Of a stretch of 25,554 bases of DNA, positions 15,242 through 21,783 are shown piece after piece. Made by a program: the position numbers and the translations under genes. The first letter of the stretch is position 1; every line of letters begins with the position of its first letter. The notes beneath the pieces are model-generated. The model had not been told where the DNA came from. It saw only the letters and a list, made by a program, of their open reading frames with translations, and did no database searches. Source of the DNA: Candidatus Omnitrophota bacterium (lineage in GTDB: Bacteria > Omnitrophota > Gorgyraeia > Duberdicusellales > Duberdicusellaceae); contig WFRI01000064.1 in the NCBI GenBank assembly GCA_015486615.1, positions 1-25,554 of the forward strand. The letters run 5' to 3'.

Positions 15242-18064
15242 ATGACAAGGTGGTTTTTTTTTATAGGTGTTTTTTTATTTATTCCATTATCTTATGTTTT
15301 TGCCACTTCTTCTTCGAGGTATCTTGTGGAAATAGGCAAAGGCTATTACTTCCAGGGGGATTTTTCCCATGCTCTGCACGAATTTAATAAAGCGTTATTA
15401 GCAGACCCCAATGATTGGGTGGCTCAGGAATACGCGGCTATAACTAAGAAAAAATTAGGCCGGGTAACCGGCCCTGCAGGGAATTCCCGGGAAGTGGACA
15501 AAATGATGGCTCAATTAAAGAGCCGTTATGAAAGTATCCGGAAGAATAAACCAGAGCAGAGGGAAAAAACAAAACCGGAGCCGGCTTTGGGTGTAGCAGC
15601 CGGCAAACAGGGCCTTCAGTATTTTTCTCAGGAAAATTCGGCAGCCGGGCCGCAAAATATTCAAGAGCAGCCGGCTGCCCCTTCAGAAAATAATACTGCT
15701 CAGGCCAAAGTTTTGGGCGGGCAGGAGCCGGCGTCTTCTAATAATCTGCAGTCAGGTATTTCTATTACCGGTGATTATCAGGTCAGCATTGGCGCTGATT
15801 TTGACAATAATGATATTTTATGGAATAAGGCTAATTTCGACCAGAACGAGAAGAACTGGCGGACTCTTCAGGATAGTGCCAACAATAATTTTGAGAATAC
15901 TTATGACCCCGGGATATTCAGCAGGATGCAGGTTAACGTGGATAAAAAGTCAGACCAGGGATTTGGGTTTCACGGCAATATTGATATAAGCCCCTGGAGC
16001 TGGGCCGGGAAATCCAGCAAGTTTACTCTTACCGGAGCGGGCGGGGATACAGCGGAAGTTGAACTTAAATCCTGGTTTCCTTCAGGTTATCTTGTTCCGC
16101 AGACTGTTTATACTCAGAAAAACGGTGATTCTTTTAATATACCGGAGCTTAAGGTGTATAACGGCAGAGTTTTGCCTTCTTCTATTAATTCCAGTTGGGA
16201 TACTTTTTCTTTGCCGGAGACAGAACTGCATAATGTGTTTTGGCCTTTACGAGAGTTATGGTTTGATTATAACAGCGACAACCTGAACTTCAGGTTTTTC
16301 CCCGCAGGCTTAGAGGACCAGGCTTATACATCCGATGATCTGTTAGGTCTTTCTAACCACAAAATTTATTGGGAAGAAAGTCCTTGGCTGGATTCCTGGG
16401 CAGCCGGTCATTTTAATACAAACGCGGGTGATTTTTTTAAAGGCTATTGGGATGATTCCTTAAGTTTTGTAACCCGCGACAGCAATGGAATTCGGCTTAC
16501 GAATTTAAGAGGTTTTTCTTTGAATTTGAATTATGATTATACAGATGTGGATTTAACCATAGCATCTCCCAAAACTCTTTGGCAGGATTACGAAGATGTA
16601 GATACAATTGATTCTGTATTTAGAATCAAACACTTGCTTTTTGATAATTTGAGAATAGGCGGGATATACACAGCAAAATTAGGGTATAAAGATTTTAGAA
16701 GAGATGCTACAAATCAGGTAATAGGTTTTGATTTGGCTTATGAGCCGCTTAGCGGAACCCAGGTTTTGTTGGAGGCTTCTACTTCTAAAAGCGTCCAAGA
16801 TAAAACCAGCAGTTACCAGACAGACAAACGGGGGAACTCTTTTGCAATATCTGTTATTAGTTCTTCTCAGGAAGAAATTTTAGGCAAGAATTATCATAAT
16901 ATTAATCCTGACCCTAAGGCAAAAGAACCTTTCTACAAAGGCCGTCTGTCTTTTACCCATATGGATAGAGGGTTTGAAGCAGGGCTTTCTAATTACCGCG
17001 AGACGCGCGATGACAGTTATTGGGCCAGGCATCTGCATTTCCGCCGGCCGTTTGATTATTACTGGACAGGCTTACATGGCAGGGGGCTTAGTTGGTATGA
17101 TATAAAGCCTTATGCCATTGGCGACGGCATTGATTACGGAAGGGATGTTATAGATTTGCGTTATGAGTTTAACAATTTTTTAGAAGGGAACTTAGACAGT
17201 ATTTTTGATTTTCGCTATGTCCGTTCAACAACCGGCAAATTTATTGAGTCTGTAACCCATTTAGAGTCGGAATACAGAATAACTCCTAAACTCACTGCCA
17301 AAGTTTTAGGCATATATCAGAAGATGCCTAAAACCAAGGCTGGCTATGACCCGTTTGCTATTAATGCTGATACAGGAGATTATCTGCCAAATGCGGCTAT
17401 AGAAGGGGGGAAAGACCCTTCATTAAAAACAGCCTCGTTAGGGGCAGAATACCAGTTTTTTAAATGGTTAAGTGCTAATTTAATCTGGGAACGGACGAAT
17501 GATGTTACTTTGGCTTATGATAATTTCCCGCGGGGAATTCTCGCAAGTACCTGGTGGACTAATTATATTGAAGAAGGTGTTCTTTACAGAAAGATGATAA
17601 CAGGTCTATATTACGGCCAGTATTTTCCGCTTCCGCCTTATCCTTATTTTGATATATTCCGGGCAGGGGTAAGAATAAAGCCCCGTGATGATTTAGATAT
17701 ATACCTTGATTGGACAAGGAATGAATATGAGTGGGCCCAGGCAATAGACGACAACGTCAATCATATAGGGCTGGAGGTTAGTTATATGCCTATGGATAAA
17801 CTTGGGCTTTATTTTCGTTATACTTATTCTATTATGAACGATTATTCAGAGCTGAACAGCAGTGGGGTTGTAGAAAAAAATTCCCACCATAATTTCTTTG
17901 GCGAGTTAAGGTATAGAATTGATAAAGACAGCGAGTTAGTTGCCCAATACGGCGTGGGCGGTGTAACACCTGTAGGTATTGCCACTTACAGCCCTTTTGG
18001 CGGGTCCTTGGCTACTTTGGATACCCAGCATATTTTACGGATGTATTACCGCAGGAGATTTTGA
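15242..18064 (+). CDS. Outer-membrane beta-barrel protein with N-terminal TPR and disordered linker (putative sugar porin)
   Basis: I chose ATG 15242 (940 residues): AGAGGA at 15226-15231 is ten bases upstream and the product starts with a signal peptide (MTRWFFFIGVFLFIPLSYVFA-TS). The ATG at 15221 is in frame but puts seven residues, including a Cys, before the signal. Residues about 25-75 form one TPR pair (KGYYFQGDFSHALHEFNKAL, LADPNDWVAQEYAA). Residues about 85-175 are a Gln/Ala/Pro-rich linker with no hydrophobic core. The remaining roughly 760 residues are alternating amphipathic strands rich in Tyr, Trp and Asp with short turns, and the protein ends HILRMYYRRRF; a terminal Phe is the usual BamA-recognition signal. 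It is not a TonB-dependent receptor: no plug domain or TonB box is visible. Location beside sugar genes suggests a glycan channel or surface binding protein. The next gene starts just after its stop. Confidence 0.85.
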   Translation: MTRWFFFIGVFLFIPLSYVFATSSSRYLVEIGKGYYFQGDFSHALHEFNKALLADPNDWVAQEYAAITKKKLGRVTGPAGNSREVDKMMAQLKSRYESIRKNKPEQREKTKPEPALGVAAGKQGLQYFSQENSAAGPQNIQEQPAAPSENNTAQAKVLGGQEPASSNNLQSGISITGDYQVSIGADFDNNDILWNKANFDQNEKNWRTLQDSANNNFENTYDPGIFSRMQVNVDKKSDQGFGFHGNIDISPWSWAGKSSKFTLTGAGGDTAEVELKSWFPSGYLVPQTVYTQKNGDSFNIPELKVYNGRVLPSSINSSWDTFSLPETELHNVFWPLRELWFDYNSDNLNFRFFPAGLEDQAYTSDDLLGLSNHKIYWEESPWLDSWAAGHFNTNAGDFFKGYWDDSLSFVTRDSNGIRLTNLRGFSLNLNYDYTDVDLTIASPKTLWQDYEDVDTIDSVFRIKHLLFDNLRIGGIYTAKLGYKDFRRDATNQVIGFDLAYEPLSGTQVLLEASTSKSVQDKTSSYQTDKRGNSFAISVISSSQEEILGKNYHNINPDPKAKEPFYKGRLSFTHMDRGFEAGLSNYRETRDDSYWARHLHFRRPFDYYWTGLHGRGLSWYDIKPYAIGDGIDYGRDVIDLRYEFNNFLEGNLDSIFDFRYVRSTTGKFIESVTHLESEYRITPKLTAKVLGIYQKMPKTKAGYDPFAINADTGDYLPNAAIEGGKDPSLKTASLGAEYQFFKWLSANLIWERTNDVTLAYDNFPRGILASTWWTNYIEEGVLYRKMITGLYYGQYFPLPPYPYFDIFRAGVRIKPRDDLDIYLDWTRNEYEWAQAIDDNVNHIGLEVSYMPMDKLGLYFRYTYSIMNDYSELNSSGVVEKNSHHNFFGELRYRIDKDSELVAQYGVGGVTPVGIATYSPFGGSLATLDTQHILRMYYRRRF

Positions 18065-18069
18065 AGTTT

Positions 18070-19257
18070 ATGGCTGAAAGAGAAAAAGAATTTTTTCCGG
18101 AAGAAGAAATAAGCGATAGAAACCGCCGGATTCTTTCCATATTGGATGTTATCCGGAAGAAAGGCCCTTTGAGCAGAATGGATATATCCAAAAACATAGG
18201 GGTTAACCCGGTGACAATTTCTAACTATATAGACCATTTAATGTCCCAGGACCTTATTTACGAAAAAGAATTCAGCGCTTCTACCGGCGGAAGAAGACCG
18301 ATGCTTTTAGACATAAATTCTCAAGCAGGCTATGCTATAGGTGTAGGAATAAACCTCTCAAATGCCGTGGGGGTTTTAGTGGATTTAGAGGGCAATGTTG
18401 TTTTCCGTTATAAAAAAGAAGGCGGGGTTTCTTCGGTAAATGAAATATTGGAAACAGTTATCGCTATAATAACCAGTTTGATTGAAAACAACCCCCGAAG
18501 GAAAAATAAAATAAAAGGCATAGGTATTGGCATCGGCGGCATAGTTGATAAAAAGAAAGGCATTATCCGCTGGCCCCAAAAGGTGGAAGGCAGATATAAT
18601 TATTCTTATATATCTATGCCTTTGAAAAAATTCTTAGAAGACAAGTTTTCCCTGCCGGTGTTTATAGACAATGATTCTACGCTTGCCTGTTTTGCTGAAT
18701 ACTGGGTATCTTTAGACACCAGTATTAAAAATGTTATTTATATGTTTTCCGGAGTAGGCGTGGGTTTTATTCTAAACGGCGATATATATACCGGGGTTAA
18801 CGGCTGCGCCGGGGAAATATTTGTCAATGTTGACGGAGTAAAAGACAATTACCTTTTGGGCAATGTATCTTTTTTGAAAAATTGGGATAAAGATTTTTCT
18901 TTGGTAGAAAAGGTCCGTTCTGTTTTCCCGGAAGGGCGCGTCAATACTCTGGATGATGTGTTTGTTCTGGCACGGATTAATCTTCAGGTTAAAACTCTGG
19001 TAAATAAAGCCGTGGAGGCATTCTCAGTTAAAGTAGCGTTTCTGGTAAATTTGCTTAATCCAGAGGTGGTTGTAATCGGCGGAGGCCTTGAGAAAGCCGG
19101 TTTTGAACTTATTGAGAAGATAAATTACTTTGTGCGCAAATATGCTTTTGACGAGATGACTAAAGATTTACGGATTGTTCCGTCGTCTTTAGGCGATGAA
19201 GCAGTTGCCCGGGGCGCAGGAAGTTTGGTTCTAAAAAATATGTTTACATATATTTAA
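18070..19257 (+). CDS. ROK-family transcriptional regulator lacking the usual zinc site
   Basis: Sugar-sensing regulator of 395 residues. ATG 18070 lies five bases after the barrel stop, with AGGAGA at 18053-18058, 11 bases upstream; the TTG at 18061 would be only two bases from it. Residues about 17-80 form a winged helix (GPLSRMDISKNIGVNPVTISNYIDHL) followed by the STGGRRP turn typical of NagC/XylR-type proteins. The ROK domain shows IGIGIGGIVD, the catalytic-site DND (200-202), and the phosphate-binding FSGVGVGF. After GCAGE (Glu249) the expected G-H of GEIGH is F-V, and no CxCGxxGCxE cluster follows. It therefore lacks both His and Cys ligands of the structural zinc. It most likely acts as a repressor for the adjacent sugar genes and is cotranscribed with the barrel. 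Confidence 0.9.
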   Translation: MAEREKEFFPEEEISDRNRRILSILDVIRKKGPLSRMDISKNIGVNPVTISNYIDHLMSQDLIYEKEFSASTGGRRPMLLDINSQAGYAIGVGINLSNAVGVLVDLEGNVVFRYKKEGGVSSVNEILETVIAIITSLIENNPRRKNKIKGIGIGIGGIVDKKKGIIRWPQKVEGRYNYSYISMPLKKFLEDKFSLPVFIDNDSTLACFAEYWVSLDTSIKNVIYMFSGVGVGFILNGDIYTGVNGCAGEIFVNVDGVKDNYLLGNVSFLKNWDKDFSLVEKVRSVFPEGRVNTLDDVFVLARINLQVKTLVNKAVEAFSVKVAFLVNLLNPEVVVIGGGLEKAGFELIEKINYFVRKYAFDEMTKDLRIVPSSLGDEAVARGAGSLVLKNMFTYI

Positions 19258-19270
19258 ATTTTGTTATAAT
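19243..19270 (+). promoter_or_regulatory. Sigma70-type promoter of the coiled-coil/LacI pair
   Basis: TTTACA (19243-19248), 16 bases, TATAAT (19265-19270). The -35 box lies inside the end of the ROK gene. Confidence 0.6.
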
Positions 19271-19280
19271 TTAGAGCGGT

Positions 19281-19300
19281 GGTAGAATTGAACATATGAA
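19281..19300 (+). repeat. Leader motif shared with the outer-membrane barrel gene
   Basis: GGTAGAATTGAACATATGAA. It matches the sequence starting at 15190 apart from one gap and one substitution, at the same place just downstream of the promoter. A shared regulator could recognise it. Confidence 0.4.
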
Positions 19301-19323
19301 GGGGGATAGTGAATAGGTGAATA

Positions 19324-20565
19324 ATGGATAAAGGAAAATTCCTTCTTATTATATTAGGAATCCTTTTTGTAGTTAGTGCTGTTTTCGCTTTTTTGTTTTA
19401 CTCCCGGGCGCAGGAATTGTTAGATGAAAATGCTAAATTGCAAAAAGCAAAACAATCTTTAGAACAAGAAAATTCTGTTTTAGGCAGAAATTTACAGCGG
19501 AAGAAAAGGGAAAATGTTTCTTTGAAAAATAAAATTGATGAAATAAACAAAGTATTAACTCAAACACAAACTGAGCGGGATAAGTATTACACCCAGTATA
19601 ATAAACTTTCAGACGAGCGCGAAAACCTTTTATCAGAAATAAAGAAATTAAAAGAAGAAATATCTAAAGGCCAGGCATCTAAAGATCAAAATATGCCTTC
19701 GTTCTCATCCTCCGCTGCATCCTCTCCTTCTGCTTATTCTGATAAATATTGGAAGGATGTATTGGTAGAAAAAGCAGAATTGGAAAGCCGGCTTGACGAT
19801 ACTTTGAATAAATTTAGGGATGTTGCGGCTAAACTGAATAAAGTCCAGCAGGAAAATAAAGATATTCAAGACAAATGGAGTCGTGCGCAGGCCGATATTT
19901 CGGAATTAAAAAATAAACTTGTGTTTAACCAGAGGACGATAGATTCCCTCTCTGAAGATTTATTGAAAGAAAGGATTGCCCGCAGGCAGGCAGAGGACCG
20001 TTTGCGCGAATTAAAGAGGGAGAATATATCCCTGAGAAGCGATTATAATAGAACTCTTAGTATGAAACAGCAGATGGAAGATAAATTAAAACAAACCTAT
20101 GAAGATAAAATGTTATTGGAGAAGAAAGTTAAAGATATTGAAGATGTTTTGCAGGAACAATCTCAGGGAATGGAGGATATTTATAAACAAATATCTTCCA
20201 CTGTGAAGAAAACTTCTAAAGGCGAAATTTCCCAAAAAGCCAAGGCAGTAGAACTGCCTCCGATTGTAGTAAAACCCGATACCAAGCCGTATATTTCCAG
20301 AACTTCTACGTCGTTGCAGGGCAAGGTTATGATAGTTAATAATGCAGGGATGTTAGTGGGTATTGATTTGGGAACAGCGAATGGTTTGAAGTCCGGGGAC
20401 AAACTGGTTGTATTGAGGAATAATAAGAAGATAGCCGATTTGTCGGTTGTAAAAACTCAAGAGCATGTTTCGGTCTGCGATATAGAAGATGTTATCCCGG
20501 GAGAGAGTATAAAAGAAGGCGATATAGTTTCCCTGTTATCATCTTTGCGCTACAGTGACAATTAA
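19324..20565 (+). CDS. Membrane-anchored coiled-coil protein with a FlgT/SH3-like C-terminal domain
   Basis: Protein of 413 residues, function unknown. ATG 19324 has AGGTGA four bases before it and a G-rich stretch at 19300-19305. An N-terminal membrane anchor (FLLIILGILFVVSAVFAFLF, residues 6-25) would place the rest in the periplasm. Residues about 30-115 and 145-295 are long heptad-type coiled coils rich in Lys, Glu and Leu, separated by a Ser/Pro-rich hinge (FSSSAASSPSAYS). The last about 90 residues form a compact beta domain: GKVMIVNNAGMLVGIDLG, GLKSGDKLVVLRN, and an ending EGDIVSLL. This resembles the FlgT C-terminal domain and related MreC-like beta modules. A structural or envelope role is plausible. 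Its last 11 bases overlap the LacI-type gene. Confidence 0.85.
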   Translation: MDKGKFLLIILGILFVVSAVFAFLFYSRAQELLDENAKLQKAKQSLEQENSVLGRNLQRKKRENVSLKNKIDEINKVLTQTQTERDKYYTQYNKLSDERENLLSEIKKLKEEISKGQASKDQNMPSFSSSAASSPSAYSDKYWKDVLVEKAELESRLDDTLNKFRDVAAKLNKVQQENKDIQDKWSRAQADISELKNKLVFNQRTIDSLSEDLLKERIARRQAEDRLRELKRENISLRSDYNRTLSMKQQMEDKLKQTYEDKMLLEKKVKDIEDVLQEQSQGMEDIYKQISSTVKKTSKGEISQKAKAVELPPIVVKPDTKPYISRTSTSLQGKVMIVNNAGMLVGIDLGTANGLKSGDKLVVLRNNKKIADLSVVKTQEHVSVCDIEDVIPGESIKEGDIVSLLSSLRYSDN

Positions 20566-21544
20566 AGACGTTGCTAAGAAATCCGGAGTTTCTGTTGCTA
20601 CTGTTTCGCGGGTCTTAAACAATCCTCAAAAAGTCTCCTTTGAGAAAAGGAAAAAGGTTCAAAAAGCAATTCAGGATTTAGGTTTTAAGCCTGATTTTTC
20701 TGCCCGAAAACTTGCCGGGGGACGCACTAATACCATTGGCCTTATTATCCCGGGCTATGAAGGGATTTTTACTTCCTTTTATGCTTTGGAAATTATTAAA
20801 TATTTAGGTATAGAAATAGAGTTCTTAAAAAAAGATCTTTATATTCATATCTTCCGGGGAAGGGATATTTTTGATATAGGCAAGGTAGATGCTGTTATTT
20901 TTGCCGATATGACAGGCAATCAGGAACAGGTTAAACGTATCGTAAACTCAGGGTTGTTTTGCGTAGTTCTGAATAATCCTGCTAAGGATATTAAGGTAAA
21001 TTCGGTTTCCATTGACAATAAGAAAGCAGCCAGGGAAGTAGTAAATTACCTTTATGGTTTAGGCCATCGCAGGATTGGCCATATTGCCGGAGATTTGCGC
21101 GCCTGCTGTGCTCAGGACAGATTGAAGGGGTTTAAGGATGCACTGAAAGGATTAGGGCTTAGTCTGCCTTCAGGTTTTGTCCAGATAGGCAATTTCTCCC
21201 GGGTTTTGGCGCGTAAATGCGCAGAGAAAATGTTGAACCTTAAAAATCCCCCCACTGCTATTTTCTGCGCTTCTGACGATATGGCTGACGAAGTGTTGAG
21301 GCTGGCAATAGAGAAAGGAATTAATGTCCCTAAGGATTTGTCTCTGGTAGGATTTGACGACAATCCGGAATATTTATATGCTCCTGTCAGCATCACTACA
21401 GTTTACCAGCCTTTAAAAAATATGGTTTTGGAAGCAGTTAAAATCTTAAAAAATTATTTTGCCGATAGACCCCGTAAGGTTGTTAAGAAAATCCTTCCTG
21501 CAGAAATAATCGTAAAAGACTCAACGTATTATAGCCCGGTTTAA
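20555..21544 (+). CDS. LacI/GalR-family transcriptional regulator
   Basis: DNA-binding sugar regulator of 329 residues, close to the usual length. It begins at GTG 20555, inside the upstream gene (11-base overlap), and the first residues MTIKDVAKKSGVSVATVSRVLNN form the classical helix-turn-helix plus hinge helix. The periplasmic-binding-type core has TIGLIIPG, VDAVIFADM, VSIDNKKAAREVVNYLYGLGHRRIGHI with the conserved DN...GH...GHI pattern, IFCASDDMA, and LVGFDDNPEYLYAPVSITTV near the end. The ligand cannot be predicted. No operator is obvious near its own promoter. Candidate targets are the sugar operons starting at 3391, 6586 and 15170. Confidence 0.95.
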   Translation: MTIKDVAKKSGVSVATVSRVLNNPQKVSFEKRKKVQKAIQDLGFKPDFSARKLAGGRTNTIGLIIPGYEGIFTSFYALEIIKYLGIEIEFLKKDLYIHIFRGRDIFDIGKVDAVIFADMTGNQEQVKRIVNSGLFCVVLNNPAKDIKVNSVSIDNKKAAREVVNYLYGLGHRRIGHIAGDLRACCAQDRLKGFKDALKGLGLSLPSGFVQIGNFSRVLARKCAEKMLNLKNPPTAIFCASDDMADEVLRLAIEKGINVPKDLSLVGFDDNPEYLYAPVSITTVYQPLKNMVLEAVKILKNYFADRPRKVVKKILPAEIIVKDSTYYSPV

Positions 21545-21563
21545 CCCCTGCTCTTGATGTTTA

Positions 21564-21581
21564 GGCTGGTGAATACCTGCC
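21564..21581. other. Short hairpin after the LacI-type gene
   Basis: GGCTGGT, loop GAAT, ACCTGCC: two three-base-pair blocks interrupted by a T-T mismatch. No T-run follows, so it is a poor terminator. The rest of 21545-21639 has no structure I can name. Confidence 0.2.
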
Positions 21582-21639
21582 GGTAACTCTATATTTAGGT
21601 TTGATAGGCAGTGCTAATACAAGATATTGTATAAAACTC

Positions 21640-21670
21640 TTGACAAGATTTATCCCCGGCGTATTATAAT
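21640..21670 (+). promoter_or_regulatory. Strong sigma70-type promoter of nrdJ
   Basis: Perfect TTGACA (21640-21645). Then TATTAT (21662-21667) after 16 bases, overlapping TATAAT (21665-21670) after 19 bases. It leaves a transcript leader of about 105 bases before the reductase. Confidence 0.7.
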
Positions 21671-21783
21671 ATAGCGGGCTTGTGTGCTTTAGCGTTTTGT
21701 AAGATGTGAAGTGCTTTTGACCGGGAATAAAAAAGCAGCAGTAATTTTTCGGGGTATTTTTATATAAAAGAAAGGGGTGTTTT
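21671..21783 (+). promoter_or_regulatory. Structured leader of the nrdJ mRNA
   Basis: The leader contains a perfect seven-base-pair stem, TGCTTTT (21712-21718) with AAAAGCA (21731-21737), around a 12-base loop rich in G and A. The ribosome binding site AAAGGGGTG (21771-21779) precedes ATG 21784. I do not see the conserved boxes of a cobalamin riboswitch. A conserved RNA motif has been reported upstream of some B12-dependent reductase genes, and this leader could be compared with it. Confidence 0.25.

Noticed and set aside
21545..21783. Cobalamin riboswitch before nrdJ
   Set aside because: I could not find the conserved B12 box or the usual length and stems; only one simple stem is visible.
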